Origin: Rosellinia necatrix
Taxonomy: Eukaryota > Ascomycota > Sordariomycetes > Xylariales > Xylariaceae
Direction of reading: 5' to 3'
Assembly: GCA_021209875.1 (NCBI GenBank)
Contig: JAGYVD010000004.1
Location: 1,612,001-1,676,000, forward strand
Length of the DNA: 64,000 nt
Shown: positions 40,901 to 51,123 of the stretch, in pieces
How positions within the stretch are numbered: the first letter of the stretch is position 1
Layout of the letters: every line of letters starts with the position of its first letter
The notes under the pieces: generated by a model
Database searches by the model: none
What the model saw: the letters and a program-made list of their open reading frames with translations, nothing else
Told to the model about the DNA's origin: nothing
Position numbers and translations under genes: made by a program

Positions 40901-42392
40901 TCATTACCCTTCACGCGGTCACAGTGTTGCTCGATCGGACTGCCCATCCCGATTTGGAGGTGTTCCGCATATTTGAGGAAGCGATCGGAATTCTGGTAAC
41001 AGCACACACCTGTCGGAAAAAAAAACCTAGGTTGCGCAACGATGCTAACAAACTTCACAGACGGAGAGGATGACGTCCTCGCTGAAGCAGTTCCGGACGC
41101 AGTCGCACGGGGAGATCCACTCGGACTACCACTCGGACTCAGACGACCCGGACGACAACCGGACGGAGGCGATCAAGAAGCGGCACCAGCGGGAGCTGCG
41201 GCGGGCGGAGCGGCAGAACCGCGAGCACACGTCGGCGGTGCTGGAGCTGCGCGACATGGAGGACGAGCTGCACACGCTGCTCAGCCTCTTCGGCGAGCAG
41301 CAGGGCGCGGTCGGGTCCATGAAGCGCAGCTACGAGGAGTCGGAGCTGCGCGAGGACACCAAGTTCGGCCGCGAGTACCTCAAGGAGGCCCTGCGCCGGC
41401 TCGAGGAGTACGACAAGCAGGCCCGCGACATGCTGACGCGCGTCGACGCCACGCGAAAAGACGTGAGTATTTCCCGAGATGTGAATATAACCGAGAAGAA
41501 AACAAAACAAAAAAATAAAACAAAATAAAATGAAACGAATAAGTAACACTTGCGTGTACAGTACGAGAAACTACAGGAGATGATCCAGCGCCAGGCGCAG
41601 GTCGACGAGGTGCGCTGGTCGCGGTTACAGGCGGAGCTCGCGAGCTCGCAGAACCTGTCGGTGATGATCTTCACGACCTTCACGGTCATCTTCCTGCCAC
41701 TCAGCTTCTTCACGAGCCTGTTCGGCATGAACACGCAGGAATGGGGCGGGCCGGACGAGAACGAGTTCCCGAGCCTCAGACTAATCGGGGCCATATCGCG
41801 TGAGTTTTCAAACCCCCATCTTCCCCCCCATCTTCTCCCCGTCCCCCCCCCTACACACACACACTCTCTCTCTCTCTCTCCCTCTTCCCCTTTACATATG
41901 ATCTATTCGGTAACGCGAGCTGACATCTTCCCCCCGGCCCCTCCACAACAGTCCCCGGCTCGGCGCTCCTGATCGCCTTCACGCTCGTGGCGGCCTTCAG
42001 CGGGCGGGCGCAGGGCCTGATCCGGGCGAGCTACCGGGGCCTGCGGGCGTCGGCGTCGCTGTGCGCGGCGCCGTTCCGCGCGGCGTCGGCGCAGCTGGCG
42101 CGCCTCGAGGCGTCGTCGCGGTCCGCCGAGGCGGCGGCCCGGAAGCGGCGGCGGGCGCGCGCGCGAGCTCGGGCGCGAGGCCGACCGCGCCCGCCGCCGC
42201 CGCGACCGCGGCTACGACTTCTGGGGCGCCGTCCGCGCCGAGCGCCACGCCAGCTTCTACGAGATCCCCGAGACGAACCGCCGCCCACCGCGCCGGTTCG
42301 ACGGTGGCGGTGGCGCTGGCGCTGGGGATGGGACCGGGGCTGGCGGGGTTGGTTACAGGGGTACCTGGAGCCGGATTGTGGGGGAGGATTAA
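37906..42392 (+). CDS. Alpha/beta-hydrolase-like plus CorA-like membrane protein fusion (apparent frameshift near 3' end)
   Basis: Eight exons: 37906-38575, 38634-39898, 39928-40081, 40139-40705, 40754-40995, 41061-41462, 41562-41799 and 41952-42392, about 1325 aa. The N-terminal part is a lipase/SesB-like hydrolase fold: VDIIAVPCLG, nucleophile elbow FICHSIGGLVVKAAL (Ser191; Cys replaces the usual first Gly), then FFATPHRGSSY across the first intron. A Ser/Arg-rich disordered region follows. Next comes a fungal CorA-associated domain (TLDQYGYPALQDTWARDDDQ, MVDQLWLWAVDN). The CorA-like end has a coiled coil, TM1 (about 1132-1154) ending in FGMN, and TM2 at the start of exon 8. It is probably a membrane protein; metal transport is inferred from GMN only. 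In exon 8 the frame shifts by one base within a GC-dinucleotide run at 42151-42166. The family-like tail (YDFWG...FYEIPE) lies in the shifted frame ending at 42392; unshifted, the stop is 42523. Confidence 0.78.
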
Positions 42393-42433
42393 TTACGCGC
42401 CCGGAAGGGGTTGAGGGGTTAAGAGGGGAAAGG

Positions 42434-42472
<39 letters not shown>

Positions 42473-42523
42473 TGGTGTTTTGGATTTCGCTATGATACCC
42501 CTCGTCTCATTCTTGGGTGGTAG

Positions 42524-43143
42524 TGTAGAGTGTCTATACTACCTGCCTACTTTATCTTTGCCATCGCATACAATGGCCACTCATACAAATATCTCCAAAT
42601 GACTTAAGCTTTATTAATCGGTTGCATACTAATTTATGTGGTTCGCGTAGACGCATAATTGGGATCCTAAGACTAATAATAACTGAGACAGGTAGCCGAA
42701 AGAAGAGGAAGGAAATAAGGGGCCCCCCTACCGATTTATACCGAGCGGATAATAGCGACAAGAGCCGCCTGTATCCGCAGTCGGCTGCAGTAGGCATCAT
42801 GCTATTTCCGGGCTATCTTGTTAGATAATATGCAGGCACTGCTGTAGATCTGCCGCGTACGCGGGGTAAGTAAGAGGCAGACCGGAGTCACAGTTCGACA
42901 AGCCCCTCGACTCCAACAACCCAGCCAGAGCCAATGATGTCATTCTTCATGCGCACAATAGTTACGCACGTCCTCATGAGCCCAAGGCATACTCTTCTTA
43001 CGCGACAAGAACAGTAATCACTGCCCACCAGCACAGCATAGCACAGCACAGCACAGCACAGCACAGCATAGCGCAGCACAGCCTAGCTTACACGTCGTCA
43101 AAACACATGAGAAAGAAAGTTAAAATAAATAAATAAAAATAGA
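42524..43143. other. Intergenic with CACAG minisatellite
   Basis: Between the CorA-like gene and the GST gene. An imperfect AGCAC/AGCAT pentamer array lies at about 43029-43082. A GA dinucleotide run (42445-42471) lies just before. Nothing else supported. Confidence 0.5.
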
Positions 43144-44067
43144 ATGGCATCGGTGGTAGACACGTCCCTCCCGGCCAAGCCGACGGGCGCGGCGGCAGCC
43201 TTCGCGGCGTCCCACGCGGCCGAGCACGACCTGAAGCTGTACGGGGGCTGGTTCTGCCCGTTCGTGCAGCGAGCGTGGGTGGTGCTGCACGAGAAGCGGA
43301 TCGCGCACCAGTACGTCGAGATCAACCCGTACCACAAGTCGGCCGAGTTCCTGGCGCTGAACCCGCGGGGGCTGGTGCCGACGCTGGCGGTGCCGCGGGC
43401 CACCACCGGGCGCGGGGACGGAGACGGACACGGGGACGGGGGTGGGGGTGGTGGTGGGGTCGAGGATGGGGAGAAACCGTTATACGAGAGCACCATCATC
43501 TGCGAGTACCTGGACGAGGCGTACGGCGACGAATCGGCGCATGGGCCGGCGCTGCTGCCGCGCGGCGACGCGCCCGCCGACGTCTACCTGCGCGCGCGCT
43601 GCCGGCTGTGGATCGACCACATCGGCGGGAAGGTGGTGCCGGCGTTCTACAAGATGCTGCAGCACACGCCGGACAAGGCGCACAGCATGGCGGAGGCGCG
43701 GGCGGAGTTCCTGGCGCACGCGCGCACGCTCGTGCGCGAGATGGGCGCCGGCGGCCCGTGGTTCCTCGGCGCCCGGTTCAGCCTCGTCGACGTCATGCTG
43801 GCGCCGTGGGCGAAGCGCCTGTTCCTGATCGACCACTACAAGCCCGGCGGCGTGGGCATCCCGACGGCCGGCGAGGAGGAGGAGGAGGATGACGCGGAGG
43901 TCTGGGATCGCTGGAGGCTCTGGTTCGACGCCATCACGCAGCGGCAGAGCGTCAGGGACACCTGGAGCGACGACGAGATGTACATCCGCTCGTACAAGAG
44001 GTATGCCGAGGACACTACGGAGTCCGAGGTCGGGCGCGCCACGAGGAAGGGCGAGAGGCTCCCGTGA
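43144..44067 (+). CDS. Glutathione S-transferase, omega/Cys-GST type
   Basis: Single exon, 307 aa. The thioredoxin-like N-terminal domain has LYGGWFCPFVQRAW with the catalytic Cys38 in a CPF motif, LNPRGLVPTL, and the glutathione-binding YESTIICEYLDE (Glu115-Ser116). The helical C-terminal domain includes GGPWFLGARFSLVDVMLAPW. CPF-type GSTs act as thioltransferases or deglutathionylases (for example glutathionyl-substrate reductases) in the cytosol. An insertion of about 24 residues rich in Gly and Asp (about 87-110) interrupts the link between beta3 and the ES motif and lengthens the protein beyond the usual 240-260 aa. A second acidic run (EEEEEDD) lies near residue 245. The start at 43144 follows an A-rich leader. 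No intron is needed. Confidence 0.9.
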   Translation: MASVVDTSLPAKPTGAAAAFAASHAAEHDLKLYGGWFCPFVQRAWVVLHEKRIAHQYVEINPYHKSAEFLALNPRGLVPTLAVPRATTGRGDGDGHGDGGGGGGGVEDGEKPLYESTIICEYLDEAYGDESAHGPALLPRGDAPADVYLRARCRLWIDHIGGKVVPAFYKMLQHTPDKAHSMAEARAEFLAHARTLVREMGAGGPWFLGARFSLVDVMLAPWAKRLFLIDHYKPGGVGIPTAGEEEEEDDAEVWDRWRLWFDAITQRQSVRDTWSDDEMYIRSYKRYAEDTTESEVGRATRKGERLP

Positions 44068-45767
44068 ATGAGGCCGGGATGGAATGTTGTTATTGGCCCC
44101 ATCATATTGCTACTGTGTGACACGGGGGAAGGGGCTGGTACCTGGGGGTTCGTTGTTCCTACAGGACGGTGAGATGGGGGAGGGACGGGACGCGTGTGAG
44201 CTTGTGTACCCGGGTGGCGGCGTGGAAACGTCAGATCCTTTCGTCTAATTTTTTAATTTTTTTTTGTCTCACACGTGCGTGGAAAAAGTTTGTCAATGCT
44301 CATTACGACTCTTTGCATGGTCATTTACCTCATCCCAACTGAACTCGCCTGGTCCAGGTAAAGTTGCGTTCGATGGGATGAGAGGAGGCCGTTGGCAGCG
44401 TATTATTTCTAGCCCATTCCACGATGGATCACGCATCACACATGCCACACTACACACCGCAACGATATTGGGATGGCTGCCAGTTCAGAGGTTTGGGATT
44501 AATTCACAGGTAGTGCAGTATCAATAACGCCTGTGCGGGTTTGTATTGTACAAATTGATTGAACAGTCCTTCCATTTGCCCTTGTCATTTGCCCTGTCAT
44601 TTGCCCTGTCGTTTGTCCTGTTGTTTGCCCTGTGCTATAACCACCTGTATACGTGTAGTTATTATACCTGCTCCAGCACGTAGTGTAGTGTACCTACCGA
44701 CCCAGTATCCGAAAATGGCACATCCCACGAAATCCGTTGGCTCTCGATCCCCGCCGACCGGGATCCGTCCAAACCGCAACCGTTTCACATTGATCGACAA
44801 CCTCAATGCAGAGCCATCTATTTCTGAACCAATGCGATTCCATTGCCTGCGCTGTCGATTCCTCCGTCCTCACGTCGGACGAGCCTGGAGCCTCGCTGTC
44901 GCAGTCTGTTCGCGTCATGATTGGACCTGGCCGCCCCTCCATCACACAGTTAGCATCCCGTTTATTACCTTCACCCTCGGTCAATTTTACGCAACCCGTC
45001 CCTTCAATATCCCACTCGTCCGATGGGCTCTCCCTAGCCTGTGCTCCCGCGCTTGACGGATCGAATCAAGGAACGTTGTTTGTAGTATATGTTTCTTCCT
45101 TTTGTTTCCCTTCATCCTATAACTGACATGTACCGACTCGCCAAGGAAATTAGAATTGCCCACTACGCCCGGCTGCCTATAGCGGTAACATCATGACTCT
45201 CAATATAGCAAGAGCGTGTGCGTCTAGTGTCTGTACATCCCCAACACCGCGGTCGTACCACTCTAGAATTGGAACCTCGTTTCATCAGGTTTGATATTGA
45301 GATAGAAGACCGAGGGCCACCCCGGTCAGAGACGTAGATCCTCCCCCCCCCACCTCCCTGGACAGCGAGGGCTGGGTCTGTCCCCGGGACCATCGCAGTA
45401 TGCTTGTTGCCAACGAGCTGTGCTCTCCCGCCATCAGTGGACAGAGCTCCAAGCCTGCCAGAAACGCAATTTCAACCCGGCGCACCCGCCTCGTACGTAA
45501 CCATCTCATTGGGGTCCGTGAGGAGGTGGAGTGGAGGCCAAGTGGTGGCGAAGCGGATGGATGAGCTAACGCCTCGTCCGGGACGATATATACTCCCTAC
45601 GCCCCTGAGCCATCCGGAAACCAGCACAGGAGTAAACACTTTCCACAACGAAAACGTTTCCTCTCCTACAGGACGGCCTAACATCACATTCATTCGAGCT
45701 AGATACATACAATACATTAAATAATAATTCCACCAAACAACTACCACAACAACGACACGACATCAAC
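44068..45767. other. Intergenic with a 12-bp minisatellite; promoter of the HsbA gene
   Basis: About 1.7 kb with no supported gene. An imperfect TTTGCCCTGTCA array (about five units) lies at 44573-44630. Open frames at 44559-45126 look like chance. The last 150 bp are CA-rich, a typical leader for a secreted-protein gene. Confidence 0.45.
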
Positions 45768-46754
45768 ATGAAGGCCACCACACTCCTCCCCTTGGCCCTC
45801 GCCTACACGGCCGCCGCTGAGCTCCAGCTCTACTCGCTCCCGAACCCGGCAGCGGCGCCCTCGAAGCGCGACCTGGACGCGGTGAAGGGTGTCTTCGGCG
45901 ACGTGTCAGACGCGCTGACGCAGCTCGACACGAGCGTGAAGGCGTTCGAGTCGGACGCGAAGGACGTCGAGTCGAGCGCCGAGACGCTGGTGACGGCGCT
46001 CAAGGACGGCTCGTCGACCATCGCCTCCTCGGCGGCGCTGACGCTCGAGGACGCCGTGGACCTCCAGACGGTGGCGGCGGACCTCGGCACGGCCGGCAGC
46101 GCGCTTCTGGCGGACCTGCAGGCCAAGAAGGCGGCCTTCGAGGCCTCGAGCGCCTGCGCCGCCGTGCTGGCCAAGATCGGCGAGGTCGGCACCGCCACCA
46201 AGGGCCTCGTCGACGCCATCGTCGGCCAGCTGCCCGAGGCCGCGCAGGAGGTCGCAACGCAGCTCGCCGGCGGCATCACGGAGACGCTGGGCGGCGCCAC
46301 GGGTGCCTTCACGTGCTCGACGACGACAACAACGACGAAGACGACGCACGGCGATGACGACAGCAACGACGGGGACGATGATAGAGGCGACGACGACGAC
46401 GAAGAGGATTGCTCCACCACGAGCGCCGCGGTGCCCGTGACCTCCGGTACCGCCGACCCCGTGACCTCCGCGACGCCGGAGCCCAGCTGCATCGAGGTGA
46501 CCGTGACAGTCACGGCGCCGTGTGCTTGCGACACCCCCACCGCGAGCAGCAGCGTCTCCGTCCCCGTCGTCACGCCCAGCGCCTCGGTACCCTACCCGAC
46601 CGGCAGCAGCAGCGCCAACTCGACCATCGCCGTGCCCACGGGCGGCGTCACCACGACGCCGACCCCGATCGCGACCGCCGGCGCCTCCTCGGGCCACGGC
46701 GGCGTCGGCGCCGCGGGCCTCCTGGCCGGCCTCGCGGCCGCGCTGTTCGTATGA
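45768..46754 (+). CDS. HsbA-family (hydrophobic surface binding / galactomannoprotein-like) GPI-anchored cell-wall protein
   Basis: Single exon, 328 aa. A signal peptide covers about residues 1-17 (MKATTLLPLALAYTAAA). A helical Ala/Asp/Lys-rich domain (about 33-165; starts KRDLDAVKGVFGDVSDALTQLDTSVKAF, contains ACAAVLAKIGEVG) matches the HsbA layout. A Thr run, an Asp-rich block (GDDDSNDGDDDRGDDDDEED) and a Ser/Thr/Pro-rich stalk with a few Cys follow. The protein ends in a small-residue site and hydrophobic tail (SGHGGVGAAGLLAGLAAALFV) typical of GPI attachment. HsbA proteins coat hydrophobic surfaces and assist hydrolases; here the GPI signal suggests wall display. The acidic block could bind cations, which is inference. 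Neighbour of a second secreted-protein gene, tail to tail. Confidence 0.85.
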   Translation: MKATTLLPLALAYTAAAELQLYSLPNPAAAPSKRDLDAVKGVFGDVSDALTQLDTSVKAFESDAKDVESSAETLVTALKDGSSTIASSAALTLEDAVDLQTVAADLGTAGSALLADLQAKKAAFEASSACAAVLAKIGEVGTATKGLVDAIVGQLPEAAQEVATQLAGGITETLGGATGAFTCSTTTTTTKTTHGDDDSNDGDDDRGDDDDEEDCSTTSAAVPVTSGTADPVTSATPEPSCIEVTVTVTAPCACDTPTASSSVSVPVVTPSASVPYPTGSSSANSTIAVPTGGVTTTPTPIATAGASSGHGGVGAAGLLAGLAAALFV

Positions 46755-47459
46755 GCGCGTTGAAACAGAAACCACGAGGCGAACTGAGAACAACGAAACA
46801 AAAAAAAAAATAGAAAAGAAAAGGGGAAGAAACTTGAAAAAAAAAAAAAAAAGATACCTGCAAGGGACCAGATTTGAGTCGGGGGGACTTTTACGGTTTC
46901 GGGGGTACACCACACACATAGACACTGTGCTGTGCTGTGTGTTGTGTTATTAGATGGTTGGCCTACCATAAACCTACCTACCTACCTCCCCTCAAGACGT
47001 TTTGGGGGGAAGGAAGGGAAGTGACGCATGCTAGATGCACAAAACTACATTCTTGACCCGGGCTGGACTAGGGCTGGGCTGGGCCGTGGGCAGTGGGCAA
47101 GGGGAGGGGGGAAAGGCTTTCGCCGGGGGGCTGGCATTTCCCGGGTCGGCTACCCGGCTATTCACGACGATACCAACAACAATAACGTATAACTAGCAAA
47201 AAATGTTTATTCATGAACATAGTTTTTTCTTCTTCTTCTTTCACTTTTGGCACTTTTATCTATGTCCCGAAATGAATGACTGGTTTGGTATTGCTTCTAC
47301 GTTTTCTCTTGTTATAAGTTAAGGAGGCACATGTTGAAGTTGAAAATGAATGAGTGAATGAATGTCCTGAAGAATAGAAAAACCCCCCACCCTTGTCTGC
47401 GGCATGCCCTTGCGTCGAGCTCGCTCGTTTGCGGGATCCCCGCCGTCGTCGAAACGCGC
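46755..47459. other. Convergent intergenic region
   Basis: A-rich runs at 46800-46812 and 46836-46851 follow the HsbA stop. CCTACCTACCTACC lies at 46974-46987 and a (TTC)n tract near 47228. No gene. Confidence 0.5.
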
Positions 47460-48096
47460 CTATGCTGTCGCGGTGAAGGTCGGAATGGGGCAGGGTGGCT
47501 CGGAGTACGTGAGGGTGACGCAGGCGTCGTGACACCTGCAAACTCAAAGTTAGTCGCCTCTCTCTCTCTCTCTCTCTCGCCCCGCTTCCGGAGCCCTGCC
47601 GGGGAGAGAAGGGGCAGGGAGGGCTGGGTTCCTTACGCTCCGTATGTCAGGATGGTCGAGGGAGTGGGCTCCCCGCACGTCTTGAACCGCTCGTCGCAGA
47701 TGGTGCCCGTCGAGGTGCAGCCGCCGACCGAACTACCGCCAGTGGGGCAGGGCGGCGCCGTGTACGTGGTTGACACGGTTATATCGTGGCATCTTTACAA
47801 TAAAGAAATAAATAAATAAAAAATAGTTAGATCAATTTATCCCCTATGTACCCCATGATCAAAGACCGCATGTGTTTGCCCCCAGGGGCATCTCAGCCCG
47901 GGGAGAATGCTCAGGTGACCACATACCCTCCATACCACAGCGTGGCGGTCGGGGGCGTGCCGCAGGGCTGGGAGTAGTCGACGCAGATGGTCGTCGCGAG
48001 CGGGGGCGTGGCCGTGGCCGAGGAGCCGGGGATGCAATTCGCCGTCGCGGCTCCGAGGCCGGTCAGGGCGAGGAGGTAGATGTTCTGAAGCTGCAT
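47460..48096 (-). CDS. Small secreted cysteine-rich protein with two tandem modules
   Basis: Minus-strand exons are 48096-47927, 47792-47637 and 47535-47460, about 133 aa. Donors are GTATGT and GTAAGG, and acceptors AAAG and GCAG. Both introns interrupt in phase 2 at the same place in a repeated module. A signal peptide covers about residues 1-20 (MQLQNIYLLALTGLGAATAN). Two modules follow: TICVDYSQPCGTPPTATLWYGG then CHDITVSTTYTAPPCP, and TICDERFKTCGEPTPSTILTYGA then CHDACVTLTYSEPPCP. The protein has 11 Cys. No known family is recognised. Small size, signal peptide and Cys content are those of fungal effectors or surface proteins. The matching intron positions show that the gene grew by duplication of an exon unit. 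A conventional ORF search sees only fragments of it. Confidence 0.72.
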
Positions 48097-51000
48097 GGTC
48101 GATGACTTCTCTCGTTCGGCGTAGACTAGGCAGGTAGCTCTTCTCGCTCGTTTCGCTTGGTTTCGTCGTATTGTGTCTCTCTTCTGCTGTGACGATGAAA
48201 GCGACGGGCGTGCGACTTTATATCCGCCCCGGCTCGTGCTTCGTCTTCGCTCGCTTAGCCGAACCGCGTTCGGCCTGAGCCAGACGTGATAGCGCCAGCA
48301 ACGATCGTGGCAATAAGCGAACACGAGTCGCCCGTCCTTGGCGCGCTGCAACCCCTCGACCTCTCATCGCGGGTAAAGGGCTGTCGGTGTGGAAGGCAGC
48401 AGCTTTCGTAGAGGCGCGATGCTGAGGGCCGCCGGGCTGGGCCGCCGTTCGCACAAACTGCCCACCCACCAGGGGGATCTGGCGTGCGATGCCGGTGTCG
48501 AGGGTTGGTACAGCAGCTGAGGCATTAGCCTAAAATAGACGCCATACGAGTCGCCAATCGAGGTGTTCGTTCTAGGCGTTCTGGAGCCGTTAGCCCAATG
48601 TGATTCAACGGAACGTTGCACTCCCCAGAATGATCGCCTTCAGCGCTGGCGGTCAGCATCTCGTATTCTCTTCCCCATGGGACAACACCCCAGGCACGAT
48701 GTAGGCGTGTAGTCAGCTGGCGAGCAACCTTGAATAGAGGAACGTCTTGGCAGGAGAGAGCATCAATTATCTGGTTTGACGGCTTTGGAAAGTATAAGTC
48801 TTTGGCTTCAGCTTTGTCCCGCGGTTTGCGCATCACGAATTTGCGTTTATCATCATCCCACCTCTTGAATCGGTGCCCAGCGTTCATTTCATGGTGTTTT
48901 TTTCTTCTCCAATATCTTGTGCCTATTATTAGAACTTTCGTCCCAAAACACCACCCGCACACCTATAGCGGGTATATAGTCGGTTCATAGCTGTTGCGAT
49001 TTGGTAAGAGAATGATGAAAGTGAATGATTATATGTGTCTTACCCAGTTATTATGTAGGTACCTACCTAGGCGTTAAATAGGCATAAATATGAAGGTCTT
49101 ATCCGTCGTTCTCATAGAAAATGAAAACTACCTAGGTACCTCTCTAGGTTTAGTCAATTGTAGAGATTTAGAAAATTGTCCACCATCGTGAAATAATGAC
49201 TTCATGACTTGGGTTAAGAATCAAAGAATCGAATAATAACAACCATGAGCCAGTTCAAGATTAATTACTAGCGAAGATGCTGAATAGCCACGTGCGGAAT
49301 CTGGGAGGCCATTGGCTGTGAGAAGGCTAACTATAGTTACTTCAATATAGTTTCACACATTGTTTTCCTAGCGCTCGTAAAAGGTTATGCATTCGCCCTG
49401 GAAACATCTAGGCAGATGGCAATTGGAAGCGCAAGTACTCTGTAGTGCACGGGGGGCTCTTAAGCGTTTCCTGAACGGTCTGTAGGTTTTCCGGAGAGCC
49501 TGCGAAGCCCTCCTATATTACAGCAAAAGATGAGTGGGTAAAAAAGGTGGTTGTGTTGGGGAGGAATCTGGGGGTATGGGTAGTATCCACCTAAAATGAA
49601 TAAATATAAGCTATGCTCTCGCTAAATTATGGAGGCCCATTTTACCCCACTTTTTTATCTTCTCCACTGCTTTCTTAGCACTAGCAAAGGGTCTACACTA
49701 CTTGTACGTTCTATTCTCCTTATAATTCATCGCATAAATGATTTTAACAGCAGAAATCTCGTCTCACATGCCACAAAACCAGGCAAGCATTCACAATCAA
49801 CTAGAGTTTACTATCTACATGAGTAGGTACCTACTTCATGCAAGCCGATGAAGCATGTCCCAGGCGACATAACTACTTGGAAGTACCTAGGTACCTACCT
49901 AGTTACAACTGTGGCTGTGTGATGTCGACAACTGGCCGTGTCATCGTCGTCCCACCGCGCCGACGAGAGGATTCTCACGACGCGCGCAGTTCGGCCCTGC
50001 TGACATGTTCTAGGTCCGCCTGCTGTGAATCATCAAACCAACGGCCATCGCTCCTCAACGAGTCGAGAGTGGATATTGGTGCCCAGCAAGCGAGTGAGTG
50101 GTGTTTGTACATTACCTCAAGTATGACGCCTTCACGCATGTGTGCACGGCTTCCGAATGCCTTTCCCCAGAGTAGCGAATCGTCTTTCGGCCGCTGAAGC
50201 GAGTATGCATCTGCAAAGACCAAAGCACGTCTTCGCTGGTCGATAGTAAACAGCCAGTCAGGCTTACCATGTGGTGGGTGAGTGCGCTGGCACGCTGTGA
50301 GCCCGAGACCCACGGGCGGAACTGGCATGCTCTATGAGATCATGCGGGGGAGGGGACAACCAGTCACTTGTCCTGTCCCCCTGATGCTGGAGGCAGCGTT
50401 CGGATGATGGTCGGGGCGAGCTGGTCTCTCTTGTCGCATATGCGCGGTTGGACGGTTCGAGTTATATACCCAGCGGCACGGTAGCGAAGCAAGACGGAGA
50501 GAAATAAGACAGGTGGGAGAGCAGGCTTAGGTACATACACTACATACACTACATACACTACATACACTATATACATACACTACAGGTAGGAAGATGTGGT
50601 GGCACTCCTTCGCCGACTCAATCAGCCGTTGATATCATACCACCTATCCATCGGCCTACTTAGCCGAACAAGACCCCACGAGGCCTCTCTCTACAGGATA
50701 CCCCCCAGTCGGTCGATAGTCGTCCGTTACACCGCCTACGTCGCTGTCCCGACGCAGGCGGAGGCCCCCTCACTCCCCCTCCCCTCCCCAAAACCTACTC
50801 CCCTCCAGGTGGGCTTGCAGGTGGGCTTGCAGGCCGTCTGCACCAACTACGTCGAGGTGCAGCGGTCTTGCATTTGACGCGACCTTATTTGCCACCACAG
50901 CTGCAGCAGATCGCCCCCCATCCCAGTCATGTTTGCGTGTCGATGTTTTAAATATTAATGAACGCCTCGCACAAGCATTTCGCCTCCGTTGGCTCTTGTC

Positions 51001-51123
51001 ACCCCACGACTTAACAGCTAAATACCTAGGTAGCTCCTACCTTTCTCACCTAGGTGCTATTATCCAAACCCTCTCGACCGAGCGAGCGATCGTAGTCTGC
51101 TCCCCCCACGCGGCAGATGAATC
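48097..51123. other. Long intergenic region with two doubtful ORFs and TACCTAGGTA motifs
   Basis: A minus-strand frame at 48525-48962 (145 codons, containing FKRWDDDKRKFVMRKPRDKA) and another at 49975-50328 (117 codons, containing KPDWLFTIDQRRRALVFADA) read like protein. They lack any recognised family and could be remnants. Palindromic CCTAGGTACC-like motifs cluster at 49060-49075, 49128-49150, 49823-49832 and 49884-49905. A 10-bp tandem array (ACTACATACA) lies at about 50531-50583. Near 50808-50832 GGTGGGCTTGCA is repeated twice. Confidence 0.4.

Noticed and set aside
43480..43836. Antisense and alternative-frame ORFs across the GST gene
   Set aside because: GC-rich shadow frames; the plus-strand GST has all family motifs.
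45830..46925. 247- and 339-codon minus-strand frames over the HsbA gene
   Set aside because: Shadows with Arg/Ala/Val-biased composition; the plus-strand product has a signal peptide, family domain and GPI tail.
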